From Kitasatospora atroaurantiaca (GTDB taxonomy: Bacteria > Actinomycetota > Actinomycetes > Streptomycetales > Streptomycetaceae): 64,000 nucleotides of DNA. The stretch covers positions 4,216,001-4,280,000 of the forward strand of contig NZ_VIVR01000001.1 of NCBI RefSeq assembly GCF_007828955.1. The letters are read 5' to 3'. Positions 33,078 to 41,412 of this stretch are shown one piece after another. Under the pieces are notes generated by a model. It ran no database searches. It had not been told where the DNA came from and saw only the letters and a program-made list of their open reading frames with translations. Positions within the stretch are counted from its first letter, which is position 1; every line of letters begins with the position of its first letter. The translations under genes were made by a program, and so were the position numbers.

Positions 33078-33236
33078 GTCGCCTAATCCTCAGGGCCCGC
33101 CCGAAAGCGGCAGGCCCGGGAGCCGGGGAACCACCGTTCCTTGGGGTGAATCGGCCGGGCCCCAGAACCCGGCCGTAGGAGACCTTCCTGCTCCGAACCC
33201 GTCAGCTAACCCGGTAGGCGCGAAGGAAGGAAAGGA
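33078..33236 (+). ncRNA. c-di-AMP riboswitch (ydaO/yuaA type) in the M23 peptidase leader
   Basis: The leader has the conserved ydaO blocks in order: GGGAGCCGGGGAACCACC near 33118, TTGGGGTGAATCGG near 33141, then CCGTAGGAGACCTTCCTGCT, CCGAACCCGTCAGCTAACC and GGTAGGCGCGAAGGAAGGA up to ~33231. In streptomycetes these riboswitches precede cell-wall hydrolase genes (rpfA and others) and turn expression off when c-di-AMP is high. The next gene is a secreted M23 peptidase, as expected. The stretch from 32854 to the RNA holds no gene and should contain the promoter. Confidence 0.88.
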
Positions 33237-33246
33237 GCGCGCCTCC

Positions 33247-34062
33247 GTGGCGTCGACGCACTCCCCCGCGAACCCCGCGGCAGCCACCCAGCTGCTCGAA
33301 CACCCCTGGCCGCAGGCCGCCGACGCCGCCCGGCACCGGGTTCCCCGCCAGCCGCGCAGCGCCGGTCCGCTGATCGGCGTCACCGCGATGGCCGCCTCGC
33401 TCGGGGCCACCGGTTTCGCGGCCGCCGGCCAGGCTGCGGCCGCCACCCCGGCGCCGGCCGTCTCGGCTCCTGACGAGGCGTCGGGCAGCGCCCTTGCCGC
33501 CGACCCCGGCCTCGCCCTCGCCGCCCGCATCCAGCAGCAGGCCGACGGGCAGCGCACCGCCGAGGAGTCCGCCCGGCTCGCCGCCGCCGAGGAGGCCGCC
33601 GCCAAGCGTGCCGCCGTCCGGCAGGCCGAGGCCCGGGCCGAGGTGGGGCCGGAGCAGGCCGGACCCGGTACCTTCACCCTGCCGACCGCCGGGTACACCC
33701 TGACCGCGCACTACGGCCAGTCGGCCTCGTACTGGGCGCACCTGCACCCCGGTCTCGACTTCACCGCCCCCACCGGCGCCCCGGTCACCGCCGTCGGCGC
33801 CGGCACCGTCACCTCGGCGGGCTGGTCCGGGTCGTACGGGTACCGGGTGATCCAGACCCTGCCCGACGGCACCGAGATCTGGTACTGCCACCTCTCCTCG
33901 ATCACCGCCGCCTCCGGCACGGTCGCCCCGGGCGCCGTCCTCGGAAAGGTCGGTGCCACGGGCAACGTCACCGAGCCCCACCTCCACCTGGAGGTCCGCC
34001 CCGGCGGCGGCGCGCCGATCGACCCGCTGGAGTGGCTGCGGGCCCACGGCGTCAACCCCTGA
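33247..34062 (+). CDS. Secreted M23-family peptidoglycan endopeptidase
   Basis: A 271-aa protein from GTG 33247, with AAAGGAG nine bases upstream. A ~55-residue basic N-region precedes a hydrophobic export segment (L-I-G-V-T-A-M-A-A-S-L-G-A-T-G-F-A-A-A). A charged coiled-coil linker (A-E-E-S-A-R-L-A-A-A-E-E-A-A-A-K) leads to the LytM domain with zinc ligands in H-L-H-P-G-L-D-F and H-L-H-L-E-V. It cleaves peptide cross-bridges in the wall during growth or spore germination. Control by the c-di-AMP riboswitch is expected. Confidence 0.92.
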   Translation: MASTHSPANPAAATQLLEHPWPQAADAARHRVPRQPRSAGPLIGVTAMAASLGATGFAAAGQAAAATPAPAVSAPDEASGSALAADPGLALAARIQQQADGQRTAEESARLAAAEEAAAKRAAVRQAEARAEVGPEQAGPGTFTLPTAGYTLTAHYGQSASYWAHLHPGLDFTAPTGAPVTAVGAGTVTSAGWSGSYGYRVIQTLPDGTEIWYCHLSSITAASGTVAPGAVLGKVGATGNVTEPHLHLEVRPGGGAPIDPLEWLRAHGVNP

Positions 34063-34069
34063 CATACGG

Positions 34070-34113
34070 AGAGCCCCGATGCGTCCACCGGCCGGTGGAC
34101 GCATCGGGGCTCT
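34070..34113. terminator. Perfect 22-bp inverted repeat, bidirectional terminator
   Basis: AGAGCCCCGATGCGTCCACCGG is followed with no loop by its exact complement. It begins 8 bp after the M23 stop and ends 10 bp before the stop of the convergent secreted-protein gene, so it should terminate both transcripts. Confidence 0.92.
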
Positions 34114-34122
34114 GTCGTGGGA

Positions 34123-36090
34123 TCAGGAGGACGGGGTGATGCCCCAGCCGTAGTTCGAAGCCAGGCCGAGCTGCCCGACGACGGTCTTCGCGGTGGCCCT
34201 GACCGCCAGATCGTACTTGTCGGTCGCGACGACCGAGACCGTCGCGCTGCCGTTGACGGCCTTCACGGTGCCGCAGCCACTCGGCCCGCAGTAGACGAAC
34301 GAGTCGACCTGGTCTCCCGGCGCGGTGCTCGCGGTCGTACCGGTGATGGTCAGCTTGACCGTGTCGCCCTGGTGGATCTCCTTGGCGTCGGTGGCGACAC
34401 GGGGATCGTCCGGAACGCCGAAGGTACCGACCTTGAAGGTGCACGGGAGGCTCGGCTCCGAGGCGTGGGTGCCGTCGGTGCTGTACGTGTACCAGGTGTA
34501 GACGGCCCCGGGCGTCAGGTTGGTGAGCCGGGTCTGCTGGAAGGCCGGATCGCCGGCCACCTGGTCACTGCGGTGGTTCTCGGTGCCCTCGGGGCCGGTG
34601 AGGACGAACTGCCCCCAGATGGGCCCGGTCGAACCGGGGACCGCCGCCACCCGCGAGTGGAGGTCGAACACCCGGTCCGTCGCGGTGACGTACTTGGGCT
34701 GCGCCAGCCCCAGGACGGCCGGGGCGCAGCTCGGAGCGCCCTCGTACCGGACGCCGTAGTTCAGGTCCGAGGGCCCGTTCAGCGGCATCTTGAAGTAGCC
34801 GAACACGTCGGCCACGACGTTCACGGTGCCGAACCGGTTGTAGATGTCGATGCTCCCGTTGTTCCCGACCGGCACGATCACCAGGTTCGAGGTGGTCGTA
34901 CGGGCCCGGAAGTTGAGGTTCGACGTGGTGGGGCGCGGTGCGTTGCTCGGGGAGACCGTCAGGTAGCTGTCGGCCGTGGCGTCGGTGGCGGTCACGTTGA
35001 GCACGACCGCCGTCGTCCCGGTCAACGGCACGCCGTTCCGGCCGGGGACGGTGAGCCAGATGTGGCTGTCCGGGCCGATCGGCTGAGTCGTCTGCCAGCC
35101 CAGGCCGGACCGGGTGTCCAGCACGCGCTTGGGCGAGACCGGGGTGAACCCGGCGCCGGTCGGGGCCGACTGGTAGTAGCCGAAGACGTCGGCGACGGCG
35201 TCGACGCTCCCGCTGAGGTTGTAGATGTCGACACTGCCGTCCTCGCCGAGCGGGACGGTGACCAGGTTGGGGACGGTCTGGTCGGCCACGAAGTTGAGGT
35301 TCGAGGTGGCGGGCTGCGTCGTGCCGTGCGGATAGACCGTCAGGTAGCTCGCGGCGGTCGCCTTCGTCGCGGTCACGTTGAGCACCACGGCGGTGGCGCC
35401 CTTGGCCGGGACGGCGGAGGTGCCCGCGACCTTCAGGTTGAGCGTCGAGCCTGCGCCGATCGGCGCCTTGGTCCCGGTACCGACCGGACCTCGGGTGTCG
35501 AGCACCCGGCTCGGGGCCACCGGCACGTACGAGGAGCCCGGCGTGGCGGAGCTGTCGGAGTAGTAGCCGGCCAGGTCGGCGATGACGTCCGCGCTGCCGC
35601 CGAAGTTGTAGAAGTCGACGTACCCGTTGGTGACCGGCACGGTGACCAGGTTGGGGACGGTCTGACCGGCCACGAAGTTGAGGTTCGAGGTGGTCGGCCG
35701 CGCGATGCCGTCCGGGTAGACCGTCAGGTAGCCGGCGGCGGTCGTCCCGGTCACGGTGACGTTCATGACCACGGCCTTGGCATCCGCGGGCAGCTGGGTG
35801 GCCACCTTGATGGCGGCACCGCCCGGCACCGGGGTCGTCCCGGGGACACCGATCGCGTGCCGGGTGTCCAGGATGCGGGTGAGCTCGGTCTGCACGAACT
35901 TGCCGGGCTGCGCCGGCGGCGGCACGGGGGCGTCGGCGTGCGGTGCGACGTTCGGCGCGGTGTTCAAGGTGGCGGCGGGGGCGGCCGAGGCCGGCGTCGC
36001 AGCGGCGGCCAGCGCCAGCGCGGTCAGCCCGGCCAGCGCGAAGCGGCCCAGACGGTGCGGGGAGGTTACGTGGGCGGAAGCCCGGTCCAT
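34123..36090 (-). CDS. Secreted repeat protein A (three V-L-D-T-R domains plus Ig-like tail)
   Basis: A 655-aa secreted protein with a long N-region and signal (F-A-L-A-G-L-T-A-L-A-L-A-A-A-A-T-P-A-S-A). Three ~135-aa repeats follow, each opening with R-(I/V)-L-D-T-R, then V-L-N-V-T-A-T/V-T, Y-L-T-V-Y-P-x-G, T-S-N-L-N-F, P-N-L-V-T-V-P, D-I-Y-N and closing A-D-V-x-G-Y-Y. The C-terminal ~230 residues look like two Ig/FnIII-type domains with Cys pairs. No LPXTG or other anchor is seen, so it is released or held non-covalently. Its leader is homologous to that of secreted protein C. Function unknown; adhesion or polysaccharide binding is plausible. Confidence 0.85.
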   Translation of the reverse strand: MDRASAHVTSPHRLGRFALAGLTALALAAAATPASAAPAATLNTAPNVAPHADAPVPPPAQPGKFVQTELTRILDTRHAIGVPGTTPVPGGAAIKVATQLPADAKAVVMNVTVTGTTAAGYLTVYPDGIARPTTSNLNFVAGQTVPNLVTVPVTNGYVDFYNFGGSADVIADLAGYYSDSSATPGSSYVPVAPSRVLDTRGPVGTGTKAPIGAGSTLNLKVAGTSAVPAKGATAVVLNVTATKATAASYLTVYPHGTTQPATSNLNFVADQTVPNLVTVPLGEDGSVDIYNLSGSVDAVADVFGYYQSAPTGAGFTPVSPKRVLDTRSGLGWQTTQPIGPDSHIWLTVPGRNGVPLTGTTAVVLNVTATDATADSYLTVSPSNAPRPTTSNLNFRARTTTSNLVIVPVGNNGSIDIYNRFGTVNVVADVFGYFKMPLNGPSDLNYGVRYEGAPSCAPAVLGLAQPKYVTATDRVFDLHSRVAAVPGSTGPIWGQFVLTGPEGTENHRSDQVAGDPAFQQTRLTNLTPGAVYTWYTYSTDGTHASEPSLPCTFKVGTFGVPDDPRVATDAKEIHQGDTVKLTITGTTASTAPGDQVDSFVYCGPSGCGTVKAVNGSATVSVVATDKYDLAVRATAKTVVGQLGLASNYGWGITPSS

Positions 36091-36096
36091 CGACTA

Positions 36097-36186
36097 CTCC
36101 AGGGACGAGAGACGGTGCCGGGCCGCCGAGGTACGGCTCTGCGTCGGCAGCCCGCGCAGCACAGTGCGCCACGGTTGCCACTGGAG
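36097..36186 (-). promoter_or_regulatory. Structured 5' leader of secreted protein A (possible RBS sequestration)
   Basis: In transcript orientation an upstream CTCCAG (within 36177-36186) can pair with the Shine-Dalgarno CTGGAG (within 36097-36106), seven bases before the ATG. Between them GGGCTGCCGA pairs with TCGGCGGCCC (one T-G pair). The same architecture with different bases occurs at 41207-41301. Confidence 0.5.
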
Positions 36187-36258
36187 TCCCCCCAGCCAGA
36201 CACAGGGCCCGGCAGAACACTTGTACCAGGCGCTGAAGACCGGATCCCCACCGGGGCC

Positions 36259-36294
36259 GATCACACTTTGGCAAAAGGTCGCCCCCGGAGGGCC
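36259..36294. repeat. 36-bp direct repeat upstream of secreted protein A (copy 1)
   Basis: Identical to 41376-41411 over 36 bp (it begins GATCACACTTTGGCAAAAGG and ends CGGAGGGCC). It lies 169 bp before the start of secreted protein A; the other copy is 176 bp before secreted protein C. Such strict conservation between otherwise diverged leaders suggests a shared promoter or activator site. Confidence 0.8.
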
Positions 36295-36324
36295 CTCGTG
36301 TCCTCAGGCCCCACCGCATACGCC

Positions 36325-36362
36325 GAGAGGGCGCCCACCGGCTCATCGGCGGGCGCCCTCTC
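36325..36362 (-). terminator. Terminator of the secreted protein C-B operon
   Basis: GAGAGGGCGCCC (36325-36336) pairs with GGGCGCCCTCTC (36351-36362) just after the stop of secreted protein B on the minus strand. Confidence 0.85.
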
Positions 36363-36369
36363 CGCTCAC

Positions 36370-39234
36370 TCAGTTGAAGTAGTACCCCGCGAGGTCGGCG
36401 ACCAGGTCGACATCGCCCGCGAAGTTGTACAGCTCGATGGTGCCGTCGGCGCCAACCGGCACCAGCGCCAGGTTCGGCACGACCTTCCAGGCCGGGAAGT
36501 TCACCGTGGAGGTGCCGGGCCGGGTGGTGCCGCCCGCGTAGGCCGTCACGTAGCTGTTCGCCGTACCGCTCACGGCGGTCAGGTTCACCAGCACAGCGGT
36601 GACGTGGTCCGGGACGGTCCCGGCCGAGCCGCCCAGCTCGCGGCCCGCCACCTTCACCCGCAGGGACTTGCCGGCGCCGAGCCGGGCCACGGGCGCTCCG
36701 TTACCGGTCCGCGTGTCGAGCACCCGGCTGGGCAGGGTGAAGACGAACGGGTGGTTCTGGGCATCCAGCGGCGTGAAGTAGCCCACCAGGTCGGCCACCA
36801 GACCCACGCCTGCCGAGAAGTTGTACAGCGAGACCTTGCCGTCCTTGCCGATCGGGACGATCACCAGGTTGGCGGTGTCCCGCCCGGCCCCGAAGTTGAG
36901 GTTCGAGGCGGTCGGCCGGGCGCTGCCGGTCGGGTAGACCGTCACATAGCCGGCCGAAGCGGGCGCGGCGGCCGTCACGTTGAGCATCACAGCGGTGGCA
37001 CCGGCGGGGACCCCGGCGGTACCGGTGACCTGCAGATCGACGGTCGCGCCGTTGCCGACCTGCGTCTGCTGCGGCGAGCCGGTGCCGTACCGGGTGTCCA
37101 GAACCCGGGTCGGGGTGGTGCGGTTGAGGCTGCTCGGCTTCTCCGGGCCGCCGCTCGGGCCGTCGAAGTAGTAGCCCTGGAGGTCGGCGACCAGATCGGT
37201 GCCGGCCGAGAAGTTGTACAGCTTCACCGAGCCGTCGGAGCCCACCGGCACCACGACCAGGTTGGACACCGTCTGCCCCGCCTCGAAGTTGAGGTTGGAG
37301 CTCGTCGGCCGCGGCATGCTGTCCGGGTACGCGGTCACGAAGCCACCCGAGGACGGATTGACCACGGTCACGTTGAGGACGGCGGTGGTCATGCCGACTG
37401 CGGTGTTGGGCAGCCCGGCCACCCCGCGCAGCTTGAGCCTCAGCTCGCCGCTCGCGCCGACGCGCTGCTTGGGCGCGCCGGTACCGTACCGGGTGTCGAG
37501 CACGCGGGTGGGCGTGAGCGGGGCATAGACGGCGCCTACGGTGGTCTGCTGAGTGGCGGAGGACGTCCGGCCGATGCTGTCGGTCTCCGTCACCGTGACG
37601 GTGTAGGTGCCCGTCTTCGAGTACAGGTGCACGCTGCTGTCGTAGGTCGAATCCGTGGGCTGCGTCGCGTCGCCGAAGTCGTACACCCGCTTGACGATGG
37701 GCCAGTCGTGCGCCGAGGCCGAGCTGTCGGCGTTCACACCCATCGCGGCATGGGAGTAGGTGTCCGGGCCGACGGTCAGTGCCGCCTGCAGCGGAGTCGG
37801 CGGGACGACCGTGACCATGCCGGGCGAATGGACCGTCGTCACCGGGCCGAACGGAGAGGTGACCTTGGCGGCGATGCTGTAGAACGGGCCGGATGCGACA
37901 TGGTCGTACGTGTGGTCCGCGTACGGCTTGTCGGTCGTGACCGGCGCACTGCCGTCGCCGAAGTCGAAGGTGTACTGCACCGGGACGGTACCGGCGCTGG
38001 TCACCGGGACGATGGCGTGCACCGGCAGCGGAAACGGCCCACGCGGGTGGTCGACCTCGACGGCGTCCCCGAGCTGGAGGGTGTTGGTGAGCTCGAACGC
38101 CCCACGGTCGTGCGTGGATCCGTTGAGAGGCTTCACCAGCACGTCCCGGGTCCGGCTGGCGAGCTGCAGGTCGGTCGGCAGCTCACCGGGCGCGACCGGG
38201 TTGGCCGAGTCGATGGCCGGCGAGCCCTCGGCCAGGTGCGGGAACCACGGGTCGGGTGCGGAGAGTTGCGGGTCGGCGTAGAGCTCGTGCGTGCCCTGGC
38301 CGCTCTTCGCCTGAAAGTCCTTCAGCGAGTATGCGACACCGCCCCAGGAGTACGGCTCGCTGTCGGCAGTCGGCTTGAGCAGGTTGTAGTCGATCGTCGT
38401 CTGCTGAGCGGACGAGTCCGCCACTGCGATGTCGGGATCACTGCTCGTGCCGAGGCAGGGCATACCGCTTGTCCACTGGGACTGGTCCCGTGCGCTGATG
38501 TTGTTCTGGACGGAGGAACCTGTGGAGCCTCCGTTCAGCACGATGGCGGAGCCGCACGGCCAGATGATCGTGTTGCCGGTGATCACCGTGCCAGGGGCGT
38601 CCTGCACGTCGATCACCGGACCGGCCATGCCGTGCACGTAGTTGGTGGTGAAGACGGTGCCCGTGACACCCGCGCCGATGCTCACGGCCGAGCCTGCGGA
38701 GAACTGGAACTCACTCCGACGGACGGTGATCTCGCTGCTCAGGCCGTTGATCGCCAGCGTGACCGGCGCCTTCGTCCCGGCCTGAGGGATCCGGTTGCCC
38801 TGGAAGCCGCTCTGCTCCACCGTCACCCGGCTGGAGTCGGTGATCGTCAGGCCGGTCGTGTAGCGGCTGTTGAACGCACCCTGGGTGAACACCACATCGT
38901 GGGCTCCCTTGACGGTCACGGACTTGGTGCGCAGCCCCTTGTAGGTGACCGGGTGGTCCTTCATGCCCGAGGCGGTGATGACCAGGTCCTCGTTGTAACT
39001 GCCGCCCGAGGTCTGCACGGTCTGACCAGGGAAAGCCGACTCGGAGGCCGACTGCAGGGTGCAGAACGGGACGGCTTCGCTGTGGACGTGGACGGGGTCG
39101 TCCGTGCAGTCGGGCGAGGTGTTGTTGACGTACACGATGGCGTCGAAGGCGCCGGCCTCCGGGCCGGTCACCGCGGCGAGCCCGCCGGTGGCGAGCACGA
39201 GCGCGGTGACCGCGGCGAGTTGTCTGGGACGCAT
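36370..39234 (-). CDS. Secreted repeat protein B (right-handed beta-helix, PKD domains, three V-L-D-T-R domains)
   Basis: A 954-aa secreted protein. After a signal peptide (L-A-A-V-T-A-L-V-L-A-T-G-G-L-A-A-V), residues ~30-380 read as a parallel beta-helix (repeated V-T-x-x-x-S-x-F, V-I-T-G-N-T-I, N-N-I-S turns). Residues ~390-560 hold two PKD domains (Y-T-F-D-F-G-D-G-S and Y-D-F-G-D-A-T). The C-terminal third has three copies of the ~135-aa R-V-L-D-T-R repeat shared with proteins A and C. The start lies 22 bp after protein C, so they form an operon. The beta-helix suggests carbohydrate binding or cleavage; no catalytic residues were identified. Confidence 0.85.
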   Translation of the reverse strand: MRPRQLAAVTALVLATGGLAAVTGPEAGAFDAIVYVNNTSPDCTDDPVHVHSEAVPFCTLQSASESAFPGQTVQTSGGSYNEDLVITASGMKDHPVTYKGLRTKSVTVKGAHDVVFTQGAFNSRYTTGLTITDSSRVTVEQSGFQGNRIPQAGTKAPVTLAINGLSSEITVRRSEFQFSAGSAVSIGAGVTGTVFTTNYVHGMAGPVIDVQDAPGTVITGNTIIWPCGSAIVLNGGSTGSSVQNNISARDQSQWTSGMPCLGTSSDPDIAVADSSAQQTTIDYNLLKPTADSEPYSWGGVAYSLKDFQAKSGQGTHELYADPQLSAPDPWFPHLAEGSPAIDSANPVAPGELPTDLQLASRTRDVLVKPLNGSTHDRGAFELTNTLQLGDAVEVDHPRGPFPLPVHAIVPVTSAGTVPVQYTFDFGDGSAPVTTDKPYADHTYDHVASGPFYSIAAKVTSPFGPVTTVHSPGMVTVVPPTPLQAALTVGPDTYSHAAMGVNADSSASAHDWPIVKRVYDFGDATQPTDSTYDSSVHLYSKTGTYTVTVTETDSIGRTSSATQQTTVGAVYAPLTPTRVLDTRYGTGAPKQRVGASGELRLKLRGVAGLPNTAVGMTTAVLNVTVVNPSSGGFVTAYPDSMPRPTSSNLNFEAGQTVSNLVVVPVGSDGSVKLYNFSAGTDLVADLQGYYFDGPSGGPEKPSSLNRTTPTRVLDTRYGTGSPQQTQVGNGATVDLQVTGTAGVPAGATAVMLNVTAAAPASAGYVTVYPTGSARPTASNLNFGAGRDTANLVIVPIGKDGKVSLYNFSAGVGLVADLVGYFTPLDAQNHPFVFTLPSRVLDTRTGNGAPVARLGAGKSLRVKVAGRELGGSAGTVPDHVTAVLVNLTAVSGTANSYVTAYAGGTTRPGTSTVNFPAWKVVPNLALVPVGADGTIELYNFAGDVDLVADLAGYYFN

Positions 39235-39256
39235 GCGAAACTCCGGTGAGAGGCTG

Positions 39257-41200
39257 CTACTGCCAGCGGACGTAGTAGGTGAAGATGGTCGGCGCGCCCG
39301 TCCAGCCGGAGGCGGTGAAGGCCTGGACGTAGAGGGCCTGGCTGCCCCACTGACCGGTGGTCAGGTTCACCGTCGCCTTGCCGTTCACTGCGGGGATCTG
39401 GGAGCAACCGACCGAAGGAGCCTGGTTCATGGCGTAGCAGAAGCCGCTGATGTTCTTGCCGTCGGTCGAGCCGGTGGAGGTCGCGGTGAAGGTGAAGGTC
39501 AGGGGCATGCCCTGGAAGATCTGCCCCTCGACGCCGTTGGAGGTGACGGTCACTCCGGTGATGCGGGAGTCGCCGTCCACCTGGAAGAAGCACGGCTTGC
39601 TGGGGGCGGAGGACGTCTTGCCGTCGGTCGCGTAGGCGTACCAGCTGTACGCACCGCTCACCGGCTTGGCGAGCCAGACGCTCTTGTTCGCGCCGAAGCC
39701 CGAGGTCGCCGAGTAGTTGCTGATGTTTCCGGCCGGGTCGGTCACCACGAACCGGACCTGGATGTCGGACGGCTGCTGAGCCGAGCCCTGGAACGGTCCC
39801 GGCATGGCGCCCACGGTGGCGGAGTCGCCCTCCGAGACGGGCTGCCAGGGCCCGGGAGCGGGTGCGCCGCACTGGCCGTACTGGCTGGTGCCGGTGCCGA
39901 ACTTCAGGTCCGTCGGGCCGCCCGCCGGGTCGGTGAAGTAGCCGAAGAGGTCGACGATGACGTCCGTCGAGCCGGCGAAGTTGTAGATGTTGATCAGCCC
40001 GGAGTCGTCGACCGGGACGACGACCAGGTTGGGGATGGTCTGGCCGGCGGTGAAGTTGAGGTTCGAGGTGGTGGGACGGCCGGTGCCGTTGCCGGGGAAG
40101 ACCGTCAGGTAGCCGCCGGCGGTGGCGCGGGTGGCGGTGACGTTGAGGACGACGGCGGAGACCTTGGTGGTGCCGAGGCCGCCGAGGGCGGTCGACAGGT
40201 TGAGGGTGGCGCCGGGACCGATGGGGTGGTTGCCGTCCGCGCGGGTGTCGATCATGCGCTTGGGGCCGGTCGGGGTGAAGCCCGCGCCGGTCGGGGCGCT
40301 CTGGTAGTAGCCGAAGATGTCGGCGACGACGTCGACGTTGCCGCTGAGGTTGTAGATGTCGACGCTGCCGTCCTCGCCGAGCGGGACGGTGACCAGGTTG
40401 GGGATGGTCTGGTTGGGGCCGAAGTTGAGGTTCGAGGTCGTCGGCCGCTCGGTGCCGTGCGGGAAGACGGTGAGGTAGCTGCCGGCCGTCGCCCCGGTGG
40501 CGGTGACGTTCAGGACGACCGCAGTCGCGCCCTGCGCGGGGATGCCCTGGGTGCCCGCCAGCTTGAGGTTCAGCGTCTTGCCGCCGCCGACCGGCGCCAC
40601 CGTCGGCGTGCCGATCGGCTTCCGGGTGTCGAGTACGCGGCCCGGCGCCACCGGCACGTACGAGGATCCCGTCGTCGCGGCGTCGTCGGTGTAGTAGCCG
40701 GCCAGGTCGGCGATGACGTCGGCGCTGCCGCCGAAGTTGTAGAAGTCGACGTAGCCGTTGGTGACCGGGACGGTGACCGAGTTGGGGATGGTCTGGCCGG
40801 CGGTGAAGTTGAGGTTCGAGGTGGTCGGCCGCTGGGCGCCGTCCGGATAGACCGTCAGGTAGCCGCTGCTGGTCGGCTTGGTCACGGTGACGTTCATGAC
40901 CACGGCCTTGGCGTCGGCCGGGAGCTTGGTGGCGACCTTGATGCTCGTGCCGCTGGGCACCTGGGTGTCGCCGGGGACGCCGATCGCGCTGCGGGTGTCC
41001 AGGATGCGGGTGAGCGGGGTCTGGACGAACTTGCCGCTCTGCGCGGGCGGCGGCACGGGGGCGTCGGCGTGCGGGGCGGGCACGGGGGTGGCCGCGGTGG
41101 CAGGCGTGGCAGCGGCAGCCAGGGTCAGCGCCGCGACCCCGGCGAGCGCAAGACGGCCAAGCCGGTGGGAGGCGGGTACGAGGGCGTAGGCCCGGTCCAT
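39257..41200 (-). CDS. Secreted repeat protein C (paralogue of A)
   Basis: A 647-aa protein from ATG 41200 with TGGAG six bases upstream. The N-terminus (M-D-R-A...H-R-L-G-R-L-A-L-A-G-V-A-A-L-T-L-A-A-A-A-T-P-A) and the P-H-A-D-A-P-V-P-P-P-A-Q linker match protein A closely. Three R-(I/V/M)-L/I-D-T-R repeats of ~135 aa follow, then an Ig-like C-terminal region with paired Cys (C-F-F-Q-V-D, G-F-C-Y-A-M, G-C-S-Q-I). It is first in the operon with protein B. Proteins A and C look like products of a gene duplication that included their leaders. Confidence 0.85.
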   Translation of the reverse strand: MDRAYALVPASHRLGRLALAGVAALTLAAAATPATAATPVPAPHADAPVPPPAQSGKFVQTPLTRILDTRSAIGVPGDTQVPSGTSIKVATKLPADAKAVVMNVTVTKPTSSGYLTVYPDGAQRPTTSNLNFTAGQTIPNSVTVPVTNGYVDFYNFGGSADVIADLAGYYTDDAATTGSSYVPVAPGRVLDTRKPIGTPTVAPVGGGKTLNLKLAGTQGIPAQGATAVVLNVTATGATAGSYLTVFPHGTERPTTSNLNFGPNQTIPNLVTVPLGEDGSVDIYNLSGNVDVVADIFGYYQSAPTGAGFTPTGPKRMIDTRADGNHPIGPGATLNLSTALGGLGTTKVSAVVLNVTATRATAGGYLTVFPGNGTGRPTTSNLNFTAGQTIPNLVVVPVDDSGLINIYNFAGSTDVIVDLFGYFTDPAGGPTDLKFGTGTSQYGQCGAPAPGPWQPVSEGDSATVGAMPGPFQGSAQQPSDIQVRFVVTDPAGNISNYSATSGFGANKSVWLAKPVSGAYSWYAYATDGKTSSAPSKPCFFQVDGDSRITGVTVTSNGVEGQIFQGMPLTFTFTATSTGSTDGKNISGFCYAMNQAPSVGCSQIPAVNGKATVNLTTGQWGSQALYVQAFTASGWTGAPTIFTYYVRWQ

Positions 41201-41206
41201 CGTGTG

Positions 41207-41301
41207 CTCCAGTGACGAGAGATGAGCTGCCGGGGGCGAGCCGGGGCACGGCTCGGCGGCGGCAGTCGGCGCAGCACAGAGCACCACGGCTGTCACTGGA
41301 G
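41207..41301 (-). promoter_or_regulatory. Structured 5' leader of secreted protein C (SD-sequestering stem)
   Basis: CTCCAGTGAC (transcript; 41292-41301) is perfectly complementary to GTCACTGGAG (41207-41216), which contains the Shine-Dalgarno. Inside, CTGCCG pairs with CGGCAG and GAGCCG with CGGCTC. The leader aligns with 36097-36186 but the inner helix uses different bases, which argues for a conserved fold. Confidence 0.55.
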
Positions 41302-41375
41302 TCCCCCCGGCCGGACACAGGGCCCGGCAGATCTCACTTTCTATCAGCCAGGAGTGATCGAATTCGGCCAGATGG

Positions 41376-41411
41376 GATCACACTTTGGCAAAAGGTCGCC
41401 CCCGGAGGGCC
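41376..41411. repeat. 36-bp direct repeat upstream of secreted protein C (copy 2)
   Basis: Exact copy of 36259-36294. It ends two bases before the stop codon of the next minus-strand gene, so any promoter here sits right at that gene's end. Confidence 0.8.
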
Positions 41412-41412
41412 G

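Noticed and set aside
34117..39249. A plus-strand open frame of about 1,700 codons across the secreted-protein genes
   Set aside because: It is antisense to three clear secreted proteins with signal peptides, and its composition (Gly/Arg/Val/Asp-rich, repeated E-V-R-G-G, V-D-V-D) is what GC-biased antisense codons give. The repeats of the sense proteins produce the repeats seen in it.
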